Positions 1 to 8,000 of a stretch of 37,754 nucleotides of DNA are shown in pieces. The notes beneath the pieces were generated by a model. It ran no database searches. It was not told the DNA's origin and saw nothing but the letters and a program-made list of their open reading frames with translations. The DNA lies in assembly GCA_003220265.1 (NCBI GenBank), contig QHRW01000052.1:1-37754 (forward strand). Direction: 5' to 3'. This DNA comes from Candidatus Rokuibacteriota bacterium. GTDB lineage: Bacteria > Methylomirabilota > Methylomirabilia > Rokubacteriales > CSP1-6. The translations under genes and the position numbers were made by a program. Each line of letters starts with the position of its first letter. The first letter of the stretch is position 1.

Positions 1-121
1 GCGGCTTCACGCACGCCGCAGGCGCGGGTACCAATGCGCCCCGTCGGCCGCCGATTCACGGCCGCACCGCACGTCACAAGTACGCTCGGTCCCCTGGAGA
101 AGGAGGTGGCGCCAGTTACAA
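1..121. other. Left edge, no supportable gene
   Basis: Two plus-strand frames stay open from the edge until stops inside the first repeat copy, so the 3' tail of a gene entering from the left is possible. The residues in neither frame resemble a family I know, so nothing is called. Confidence 0.4.
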
Positions 122-447
122 AGGCGCGCCCCGGCTATGCCGGGGCGTGACGAGCGAATGACGGGCCTGGGGGCCATCTCGGGGCCCCCGAGAGCCGACC
201 GGTTCCCGAGGCGCGCCCCGGCTGTGCCGGGGCGTGACGAGCGAATGACGGGCCTGGGGGCCATCTCGGGCCCCCGAGAGATGACCGGTTCCCGAGGCGC
301 GCCCCGGCTGTGCCGGGCGTGACGAGCGACGGGGGGCTTGGGGGCCATCTCGGGCCCCCGAGAGCCGACCGGTTCTCGAGGCGCGCCCCGGCTGTGCCGG
401 GGCGTGACGAGCGACGGGGGGCTTGGGGGCCATCTCGGGGCCCCCAT
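122..447. repeat. Four tandem copies of an ~85-bp double-palindrome repeat (family A)
   Basis: Copies begin near 122, 209, 295 and 379 (periods 87, 86 and 84). Each copy holds two GC-rich palindromes: a stem of type CCCCGGC-TGT-GCCGGGG, and about 30 bp later GGGGGCC-ATCTCGG-GGCCCCC. The same unit occurs once in reverse orientation at 11863-11932, a relative sharing the second palindrome is tandem at 16203-16404, and a lone second palindrome lies at 31423-31445. The copies are near-identical with no unique spacers. Long open frames across the block on the minus strand are a by-product of the repeat. Confidence 0.9.
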
Positions 448-459
448 GTAAATAGTCCA

Positions 460-484
460 AGGCCGGGAGAGAAGCTCCCGGCCT
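460..484 (-). terminator. Hairpin terminator after the peptidoglycan-binding gene
   Basis: A perfect 10-bp inverted repeat (460-469 with 475-484, 5-nt loop) lies 20 nt beyond the stop of the minus-strand gene that ends at 504. On the minus strand it is followed by TTGGACTATTT, a weak T-rich tail. It fits an intrinsic terminator and separates the gene from the family A repeats. Confidence 0.65.
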
Positions 485-503
485 GGTGATCGGAACGCGT
501 TGC

Positions 504-1265
504 TTACTTCTTGTTGGTGTCGGTCGCCTTCGTGTCGGTTGCGCCTGGCTGCTGCGGCGTGGTCGACGAGCTCGAGGTGCCCGGCGCGCCGGCACCGGTC
601 GACGAGCCCGTGCTCGGCGACGTGGAGCCCGAAGCGCCAGTGCTGCTCGAGGCATCGGCGCCGGTCTTCGGCGAGGCCGAGGCGCCGCTGGTGGTGTCGC
701 TCTTCGCATCGGCCTTCGAATCGGCGTTTGGCGAGGCCGACGGGCTCGCGCTGGCGCCGGCGGAGGCACCGGCCTTCGCCTCGACGCCCAGCTTGCTCAT
801 CGTCTCGGCGTCGAGCCGGCCGCTGGCCTTCAGACCTTCCTTGCTCTGATAGTCACGCAGGGCGGCCTGCGTCTTGGGGCCCATCTTGCCGTCGATGTCG
901 CCCGGGTCGTGGCCCTTGTCCTTGAGCGCCTGCTGGACGGCGCGCACCTGCTCGGCGTTGCCGCCGCCGGCCATGCCGTCCTTGCCCTTCGCGGACTTCA
1001 TTCTGTCGGACTTCATCGTGTCGGACTTCATCGTGTCGGATTTCGTGGTGTCGGACGACTTCATGTCCGACTTGCCCGCGTCGGTCTTGGTCGTGCTGCT
1101 GTCGCTCTGCTTCGTGTCGGTGCTGGACGGGCTGGTGGCCGACGGGCTGCCGGCCTTGGCCTTGTCCTTCTGATCGCCGCTCGGCGAGGTCGCCTGGGCG
1201 AACGCCGAGCCGGCAAGCATCGTGCCGGCCGCGATCAGCGCAATGGCGCTTGTCCACGTCTTCAT
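504..1265 (-). CDS. Secreted peptidoglycan-binding-domain protein with low-complexity flanks
   Basis: 253 aa. Residues 1-23 form a Sec signal peptide with a likely AFA/QA cleavage site. Residues 24-104 are rich in S, T, K and D and contain a tandem KSDTM motif (residues 75-89) encoded by 15-bp DNA repeats at about 999-1043. Residues 105-161 match the PG_binding_1 fold: QVRAVQQALKDKG, then DIDGKMGPKTQAALRDYQ. Residues 162-253 are a second A/S/T/G/P-rich tail. I infer a periplasmic or surface protein that grips peptidoglycan through the central domain, with disordered arms; there is no catalytic domain. It has its own terminator, and a GGAGGC element sits just upstream of the ATG at 1265. The repeat number in the KSDTM tract probably varies between strains. 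Confidence 0.85.
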   Translation of the reverse strand: MKTWTSAIALIAAGTMLAGSAFAQATSPSGDQKDKAKAGSPSATSPSSTDTKQSDSSTTKTDAGKSDMKSSDTTKSDTMKSDTMKSDRMKSAKGKDGMAGGGNAEQVRAVQQALKDKGHDPGDIDGKMGPKTQAALRDYQSKEGLKASGRLDAETMSKLGVEAKAGASAGASASPSASPNADSKADAKSDTTSGASASPKTGADASSSTGASGSTSPSTGSSTGAGAPGTSSSSTTPQQPGATDTKATDTNKK

Positions 1266-1352
1266 CGAACGCCTCCTTCAAGGGTGTGTGACGGAACGGG
1301 TGACGGAATAGCAGCTGACTCGTGAGCAGGAGCAATCCATGTGCCCGCTGCC

Positions 1353-2435
1353 TCAGCCCGCCTGTCGCCGGTCGAGCATCGCCTTGCGCAGGTCGGGCTC
1401 GGCGGCGGGCACGGTCTCGGGACGCACGAGCCGCGGCAGCGTGACCGGCCGGCCGTCGCGCGCCGAGCGATAGATCGCCTCGACGAGCCGAACGTCCTGC
1501 AGGCCTTCGATGCCCGACGGCTCCGGGGCCCGATCTTGGAGAATGCAGGTCGAAAAGTACGAGAGCTCGGCGGCGAACTGATCCGTCGGCTCGAACGCCA
1601 GCTCCTCGTGCTGCGCGCGGCGCATCATCTCCAGCGCCACCGGCACGTCGTGGAGATAGGCGTTGTGCAGGCGGATCCAGCCGTCCTCGCCCAGGATCGT
1701 GAGAATCGCGAGCGGCTCCTCGCCGAAGCTGGTGTGCAGCTCGGCGAGACGCTCGTCGGGAAACCGGATGAGTCCCACGGTGCCCTCGTCCACGTCGCCG
1801 CCGTAGCGCCGGCTGGTGCGGCCGGTCATGGCCATCACCTGCGCGGGCTCGCTGCCGAACAGCGTGCGAGCGGCGTGGATGCACGACACGCCCAGGTCGT
1901 AGACGCTGCCGCCGCCCAGCCGTCGCTGCAGGCGCGAATCGTCCGGATCCTCGATGCGCGTCGTGAAGGTGGTGGTGATCGTCTTCGCCGCGCCGATGGC
2001 GCCGCTGCGCACGAGCTCCATGGCCTTGGCATGCGCGGGGTGGAACTGCAGCCGGTACGCCATCATGAACTTCACGCGGTTGGTCTGCGTGGTGCGGATC
2101 ATGCGGCGGCACTCGTCGGCCATCACCGCCATCGGTTTCTCGCAGAGCACGTGGACGCCCGCGCGTGCGGCCTCGACGGCGAAGTCGCAGTGCATCGAGT
2201 TGGGAGCGGTCAGGTAGACGGCATTGACGTCGTCCCGCTGCAGGCACTGGCGGAACTCGTCCAAGTGATAGGCGGCGGCCCGGAATTCCTGCGCGACGCT
2301 TTGCGCGCGGGCGCGGTCGGGGGCGACGACCGCGACCAGCCGCGAGTTGTCGGCGGCGCGGGCGAACGCCGGGAGCACGCCTCGCTGCGTGATGTCGCCC
2401 AAGCCCACCACGGCGTATCCGATCTGCTTCGGCAT
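1353..2435 (-). CDS. Gfo/Idh/MocA family NAD(P)-dependent oxidoreductase
   Basis: 360 aa from the ATG at 2435, chosen because GAGGAAA lies just upstream and the Rossmann strand begins at once; the frame stays open further upstream without homology-like sequence. Nucleotide-binding motif GLG at residues 11-13, the family EKP motif at 99-101 (K100 the expected catalytic lysine), and DLGVSCIH at 180-187 with His187 in the usual second catalytic position. The length is normal for the family. These enzymes oxidise or reduce sugar-like or inositol-like substrates; the substrate cannot be read from sequence. It stands alone, divergent from imuA. Confidence 0.9.
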   Translation of the reverse strand: MPKQIGYAVVGLGDITQRGVLPAFARAADNSRLVAVVAPDRARAQSVAQEFRAAAYHLDEFRQCLQRDDVNAVYLTAPNSMHCDFAVEAARAGVHVLCEKPMAVMADECRRMIRTTQTNRVKFMMAYRLQFHPAHAKAMELVRSGAIGAAKTITTTFTTRIEDPDDSRLQRRLGGGSVYDLGVSCIHAARTLFGSEPAQVMAMTGRTSRRYGGDVDEGTVGLIRFPDERLAELHTSFGEEPLAILTILGEDGWIRLHNAYLHDVPVALEMMRRAQHEELAFEPTDQFAAELSYFSTCILQDRAPEPSGIEGLQDVRLVEAIYRSARDGRPVTLPRLVRPETVPAAEPDLRKAMLDRRQAG

Positions 2436-2623
2436 GCTGCTTTCCTCGCGTTCTGTGCGGCAATCGCTTTTTGCGATGGAAAAGTGCAAGCGCGGGGCCA
2501 CGGACGTTTGTCGTTCCCGCCACGCCGCCGGGGGGGTTGTCCCACGATCTTGGGGCCTCTTCCGCTCTGGCCACGACATCTGGCGTCTTGTCTTGTGCTC
2601 AACACGTGACTAGTGTGAAGCCA
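2436..2623. promoter_or_regulatory. Divergent promoter region between oxidoreductase and imuA
   Basis: For imuA, TTGTCT (2588-2593) and TAGTGT (2611-2616) are 17 bp apart, a modest sigma-70-like pair. Overlapping the -10 is a short inverted repeat, ACAC (2602-2605) with GTGT (2613-2616), separated by 7 bp, a possible SOS-type operator; it matches no LexA consensus I know. On the other side, ATCGC-TTTTT-GCGAT near 2468-2482 could serve as an operator or hairpin in the leader of the minus-strand gene. All of this is weak. Confidence 0.3.
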
Positions 2624-3187
2624 ATGCTGGTCGATCGGCTCCTCCGCCAAGGGGCGATGACCGAGCTCGTGGGACCGTTGTCGTCGGGCCGCACGAGCTT
2701 GCTGACGCTGTGCCTGCGCGCCGTCACGCGTCGCGGCGCCCTCGCCGCGCTGGTCGACACCGATCACGCCTTCGACGCCGCGGGGGCCGCCGCCAGCGGG
2801 GTGGAGCTGCGCCGCGTGCTCTGGGTGCGCGCCGAGGGCCATCGCCGGCACGCGCTGAAAGCCGCGGATCTGCTCGTGCGTTGCCCCGGTTTTGCGCTGG
2901 TTGCGCTCGATCTGGGGGAGTCGCCCCCGCGCCTGTCGCTGGGGGCGGCCTATCGCCTGCGCCAGGCCGCGCGACGCTCCGGCGTGGCGCTGCTCATCGT
3001 GAGCGCGCGCCGGGTCGTCGGCGGCGCCGCTGCCCTGTCGGTTGCCGCCCGGCGCGACCGGCTCACCTGGGCCGGCCCCGGACCGGTGCCCCGTCGCCTG
3101 GCCGGCATGCGTAGCGAATTTCATCTGGTCCGCAAGCAAGGTGCGCCCTCGGGGGCCGACGCCGAGCGCGTGTGGTGGACGGCATGA
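2624..3187 (+). CDS. imuA: ImuA-like RecA-fold protein of the translesion mutasome
   Basis: 187 aa from the ATG at 2624 (GTG at 2615 is an alternative). A Walker-A-like loop GPLSSGRTS spans residues 17-25 with Arg23 in place of the usual Lys, as is common in the ImuA/SulA-like branch of RecA relatives. A hydrophobic Walker-B-like strand, ALVALDLGES, follows. It is shorter than most ImuA proteins and begins almost at the P-loop, so the usual N-terminal segment is missing. The stop overlaps the start of imuB (ATGA at 3184). In characterised systems ImuA works with ImuB and DnaE2 in damage-induced mutagenesis. The call rests on the fold and on its position first in imuA-imuB-dnaE2. Confidence 0.8.
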   Translation: MLVDRLLRQGAMTELVGPLSSGRTSLLTLCLRAVTRRGALAALVDTDHAFDAAGAAASGVELRRVLWVRAEGHRRHALKAADLLVRCPGFALVALDLGESPPRLSLGAAYRLRQAARRSGVALLIVSARRVVGGAAALSVAARRDRLTWAGPGPVPRRLAGMRSEFHLVRKQGAPSGADAERVWWTA

Positions 3188-4752
3188 GCCGCGTCGCCTG
3201 CGCGCGCGTCGAGGCGTTCGCCGCCGCCGCCGTCGAGCGCTGTGAGCCCCGGCTACGCGAGCAGCCGCTGGCCGTGGTCACCGGGGCGCCCCCCGCCACC
3301 CGGGTCGTCGAGGCCAACGCCCACGCGCGTGCGGCGGGCGTTCGCCCCGGGCTGAGCGATGCCGAGGCGTGCGTGCGGTGTCCCGGACTCGTGCGCCGCC
3401 CGGCTTCCGCCGATGCCGAGGCGGCGGCGTGCCACGCGCTGCTCGAGGCCTGCCTGGCGGTGTCGCCGCGCCTGGAAGACGGCGGGCCCGGCCTCGTGCA
3501 CGTGGACCTGGCCGGCCTGCGAGGCCTCTTCGGCAGCGATGCCGACATCGCCGCTCGGTTGCGCCGGCAGGCGCGCGCGGTGGGCCTGGAGGTGCGCGTC
3601 GGCATCGCGGCGACACGCGCGGCCGCATCGGTCGCGGCGCGCGTGGGCCCGGCCGTCAATGCCCTGCCGCCGGGCGACGAGCGTGCGGCGCTGGCGTCGG
3701 TGCCGCTGCGCGCGCTCGAGTGGCCGGAGGGAATGGCCGCGACGTTCACGCGCTGGGGATTGCAGACGCTCGGCGATCTCGCCGCGCTGCCGCGCGAGGG
3801 CCTCGGCGCGCGGCTGGGCGCCGCCGGTCTCGACGCCCACGACCGCGCCATGGGCGTGGATCGGGCGCCGTGGGTGATGTGGACGCCACCCGTGTTCTGG
3901 GAGGAAGCGCAAGGCCTCGAGTGGGAGATCGACACGGTGCCGGCGCTGGCGCCGGTCCTCGACGCCGTCCTGGGACGGCTCTGCGCGCGCCTGAGCGCGG
4001 CCTACCTGGTGGCCGACACGCTCGACGTGAGGCTCGCGCTGACGACCGGCGGCCATCACGTGCGCGCGGTGACGCTGGCCGCGCCGCTGTCCGACGTCGC
4101 CGCCCTCGCCACGCTCCTCGTGCTCGAGATCGAGGCACATCCGCCGGACGCCGCCGTGATCGGCGTGGCGATCAGCGCTCACGTGCTGCCGCGCCGCGCG
4201 GCGCCCGGCGATCTCTGGCAGCCCCGGGCTCCCGCGCCGCGCGAGCTGGCCAGCGTCCTCGCCCGGCTGACCGCCCTCCTCGGCGGCGTCAACGTGGGCG
4301 CCCCCGTCGCCCTCGACTCCCACCGTCCCGACGCCTGCACGCTGACCGTCTTCACCGGCGAGGCCGCCGCCGTCGGCGAAGCCGCGGGTATCAGTGACGG
4401 CACCGATATCGGCGACACGGCCACGAATGACGCGACGACGCCGCACGCGACGGATGCCGACGAGGCGTCCGCCGTGGCGCCGGCCGGCGCCCTGGCGCTG
4501 CGCCGTTTGCGCCCCCCACGCCCTGTGGCCGTAGACGTCGCCGATGGCCGCCCCGCTCGCGTGACCGACCCCGCCGCCGGCGCGCTGCTCGTCGTCACCT
4601 GCGCCGGTCCCTGGCGCGCGTCAGGCGACTGGTGGGACACGAACGTCTGGGCCCGCGACGAGTGGGACGTCGCCTTGACCGACGGCACCGTGTGGCGCCT
4701 CGCCCACGACCGCCTCACCAACCACTGGCTCCTCGACGCCGTCTATGACTGA
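3184..4752 (+). CDS. imuB: ImuB, Y-family polymerase-like mutasome adaptor
   Basis: 522 aa; ATG at 3184 overlaps the imuA stop. It follows the Y-family layout, but the catalytic carboxylates are absent: the first motif reads ARVEAFAAA where active enzymes have DMDxFF/YA, and the second reads HVDLAGL (Asp108, Leu109) where active enzymes have an Asp-Glu pair. This is the known ImuB condition, an inactive polymerase that recruits DnaE2 to the beta clamp. An HhH-type segment (ALEWPEGMAATFTRWGLQTL) and little-finger region follow. Residues about 395-435 are an A/T/D-rich linker. The C terminus (GPWRASGDWWD ... DEWDVALTDG) is the characteristic ImuB tail. An intergenic element with inverted ends separates it from dnaE2. 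Confidence 0.9.
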   Translation: MSRVACARVEAFAAAAVERCEPRLREQPLAVVTGAPPATRVVEANAHARAAGVRPGLSDAEACVRCPGLVRRPASADAEAAACHALLEACLAVSPRLEDGGPGLVHVDLAGLRGLFGSDADIAARLRRQARAVGLEVRVGIAATRAAASVAARVGPAVNALPPGDERAALASVPLRALEWPEGMAATFTRWGLQTLGDLAALPREGLGARLGAAGLDAHDRAMGVDRAPWVMWTPPVFWEEAQGLEWEIDTVPALAPVLDAVLGRLCARLSAAYLVADTLDVRLALTTGGHHVRAVTLAAPLSDVAALATLLVLEIEAHPPDAAVIGVAISAHVLPRRAAPGDLWQPRAPAPRELASVLARLTALLGGVNVGAPVALDSHRPDACTLTVFTGEAAAVGEAAGISDGTDIGDTATNDATTPHATDADEASAVAPAGALALRRLRPPRPVAVDVADGRPARVTDPAAGALLVVTCAGPWRASGDWWDTNVWARDEWDVALTDGTVWRLAHDRLTNHWLLDAVYD

Positions 4753-4816
4753 CCGCCGCTGGGGCCTGGTTGGGACGAACCTGGCGCCAGTGCCTGCGAT
4801 ACCGCTCTCGACTGGC

Positions 4817-5020
4817 CACGGCTCCGCGGTGCGGGCCGGCGGCGCGGCGGCGGCGGCCGGGTCTCTGCGACCCGTTGCCCCCCGGCGTCGAGCCGCGCCA
4901 GACCGGGCGCACCGCGTCGATGGAATCCAGCCTCACGACGTCGATGCGGGCGGCCACCCCGTGGTCGCGAGACACGCCCCCCGCCGCGGCCGCGCCGCCG
5001 GCCCGCACCGCGCAGCCGTG
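4817..5020 (-). repeat. ~200-bp element with 40-bp inverted ends (family C, copy 1)
   Basis: Arms 4817-4856 and 4981-5020 are complementary at 38 of 40 positions, and pairing resumes further in (GTCTC..GCGACC with GGTCGC..GAGAC). Between them lies a core (about 4886-4970) that on the minus strand could encode AARIDVVRLDSIDAVRPV. A related core, with its own and largely different inverted arms, lies at 25619-25787 on the other strand. It fills the imuB-dnaE2 gap, which holds no convincing gene. It could be a MITE-like mobile element or a structured RNA. Confidence 0.75.
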
Positions 5021-5041
5021 AGCAGGCGGAGCAGGTGAGCC

Positions 5042-8000
5042 GTGTTCGTTGAGCTCCACGCGCAGTCGGCGTTCAGTTTTTTGGAGGGCGCCGAGCAGCC
5101 GGAGGTGCTGGTCGAGGCGGCGGCGCGGGTGGGGATGCCGGCGCTGGCGCTGGTGGATCGTGATGGCGTGTATGGCGCGGCGCGGTTTCATCGGGCGGCG
5201 GAGAACGCCGGGGTGCGGGCGCTCGTGGGCAGCGAGCTCACGCTGGCGGACGGCGCGCGGCTGCCGCTGCTCGTCGAGGACCTCGACGGCTACCGTAATC
5301 TCTGCCGGCTCGTGACACGCATGAAGCTCGGCGCCGCGAAGGGCGCCGGCCGCATCGCGCTCGACGACCTGGCGCCGGATGCCGGCGGCCTCGTGTGCCT
5401 CACGGGCGGCCGCCAGGGCCCGCTGGCCGCCGCCGTCGCCCGGGGCGACCGTGAGAGCGCCCGGCGCGTGCTCGATCGGCTGGCGGGAATCTTCGGTCGC
5501 GACAACTGCTTCGTCGAGGTGCAGCGGCATCTCGATCGCGCGCAGGAGCGGGACCTGCAGCGCCTGGTGGCGCTGGCGCGCGAGGCGAAGCTGCCGCTGC
5601 TGGCGAGCAACCAGCCGCTCTATTGCCGGCCGGGCGGGCGGGCGGTGGCCGACGTGTTCACGTGCATTCGCGAGAAGACCGAGCTCGATCACGCCGGCCG
5701 GCTGCTCGCCCGCAACGGCGAGCGTGATCTCAAGGGCGGGCTCGAGATGGCCCAGCGCTTCCGCGATCTGCCGGAGGCGCTGGAGAGCTCCGGCGAGCTG
5801 GCCCTGCGCCTGGCCTTCACGCTGAAGAACCTCGGCTATCGCTTCCCCGACTTTCCGCTGCCTCCCGGCACGCCGGCGCTCGAGCACCTGCGCGACCTGG
5901 CCCGGCAAGGCGCCCGCACGCGGTACGGCGACGGCTCACTGGCCGCGCGGGCGCGGCGGCAGATCGAGCACGAGCTCGAGATCATCGGACGTCTCGACCT
6001 GGCCGGCTACTTCCTCATCGTGTGGGACGTCGTCGAGTTCTGCCGCGGCAACGACATCCTCGTCCAGGGCCGCGGCTCGGCGGCCAACAGCGCGGTCTGC
6101 TACGCGCTGGGGATCACCGCCGTCGACCCGGTGGGGATGGATCTGCTGTTCGAGCGATTCCTGAGCGAAGCGCGCGGCGAGTGGCCCGATATCGACCTCG
6201 ATCTTCCGAGCGGGGATCGCCGCGAAGCCGTCATCCAGTACGTCTACCGGCGGTACGGCCGCCTCGGCGCCGGCATGACCGCCAACGTGATCACGTACCG
6301 AGGCCGCAGCGCCGCCCGCGAGGTGGGCAAGGCGCTCGGCCTGCCCGGCGAGCTTCAAGACCGGCTCGCCAAGCTCGTCTCGACGTGGGGCTATCAGGAT
6401 CCCGCCGACGTGCTCACGCGTCACCTGGCCGAGGCCGGCTGCGACCCGGCACAGCCGCGCATCCGCAAGTTCGCGGCGCTGTGGACACGACTTCAAGATT
6501 TGCCGCGCCATCTCGGCCAGCACTCTGGCGGCATGGTCATCGCGGCCGGCCGCCTGGACGACGTCGTGCCGCTGGAGCCGGCCACCATGCCGGGCCGCGT
6601 GGTCATCCAGTGGGACAAGGACGACTGCGCGGGGCTCGGCATCGTGAAGGTCGACCTGCTGGGGCTGCGCATGATGTCGGTGCTCCAGGACTCCATCCGC
6701 CTGGTGAGTGAGCAGGGGGGCCAGGTCGATCTCGCGCACCTGCCGCCCGACGATCCCGAGGTCTACGCGCAGCTCCAGCAGGCCGACACGATCGGCGTCT
6801 TCCAGGTCGAGAGCCGCGCGCAGATGGCGACGCTGCCGCGGATTCACCCGGAGCGCTTCTACGACCTCGTGGTGCAGGTGGCGATCATCCGGCCCGGCCC
6901 GATCGTCGGGGACATGGTGCATCCCTACATCCGCCGCCGGCGCGGGCGCGAGAGCGTCACCTATCCGCACCCGAGCCTGGAGCCGATCCTGTCCCGCACG
7001 CTCGGCGTGCCGCTCTTCCAGGAGCAGCTGCTCCGCATGGCGATGGTGGCGGCCGGCTTCAGCGGGACCGAGGCCGAGGAGCTGCGCCGGGCGTTCGGCT
7101 TCAAGCGCAGCGAGCGGCGCATGGCGGAGATCGAGACGAAGCTGCGCGCCGGCATGGCACGGCAGGGGATCGAAGGGCGCGCCGCCGACGAGATCGTCCA
7201 CGCGATCACGGCCTTCGCGCTGTACGGCTTTCCCGAGTGCGTCGTGGGCGACACCACCATCGTCGATGCCGACAGCGGGCGGTCGGTGGCGATCGAGGAC
7301 GTCGTGCGCGGGCGCGTGCCGGTGGCGCGCACGCTGGCCTGTGACCGCGACCGGCACCTGGTGCCGCGACGGATCCTGGCCACCACGGCCAGCGGGCGCC
7401 GGCTCGTGTACCGCCTGCGCACGGCCGGGGGCCGCGAGCTGCTGGCCACGCCCGAGCATCCGCTGCTCACGCCGCTCGGCTGGCACGCCCTCGGCGCGCT
7501 GCGCCAGGGCGAGGAGATCGCCGCCGGGCCCGCGGGGGCGGGGAGCGCGGTGGCGTGGGATCACATCACGCGCATCGAGCCGCTCGACTTCCGCGAGACC
7601 TACGATCTGCAGATCGAGGACGATCCGAACTTCGTCGCCAACGGGCTCGTCGTGCACAACTCGCACGCGTCCAGCTTTGCGCTGCTGGCCTACGCCAGCG
7701 CGTGGCTCAAGGTGCGGCATCCGGCGGCGTTCTACGCGGCGCTGCTCAACAACCAGCCGATGGGCTTCTATCACGCGGCCACCATCGTGAAGGACGCGCA
7801 GCGCCACGGCCTCGTCGTGCAGCCGATCGACGTGACGCGCTCGGCGTGGGACTGCACCCTCGAGCATCAAGGCGTTCGGCTCGGGCTGCGCTACGTCAAG
7901 GGATTGCACGAGACGAGCGCGCGCCGGATCATCGAGGCGCGCACCGCGCGGCCGTTCGCCTCGGTGGCCGATCTCGTCGCGCGCACGCGCGTGGCCGCCG

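Noticed and set aside
122..447. CRISPR-like array
   Set aside because: Units are repeated over their whole ~85 bp with no unique spacers, and no cas gene is near.
7..769. Long minus-strand open frames over the left repeats
   Set aside because: They arise from the stop-poor GC-rich repeat and run across a terminator and into the real peptidoglycan-binding gene in another frame.
2602..2616. Definite LexA box for the imuA operon
   Set aside because: Only a 4-bp-arm inverted repeat that matches no LexA consensus I know; kept as a weak regulatory candidate only.
4745..5038. 97-codon plus-strand frame between imuB and dnaE2
   Set aside because: It is made of the inverted arms and core of the family C element; no ribosome-binding site or family-like sequence.
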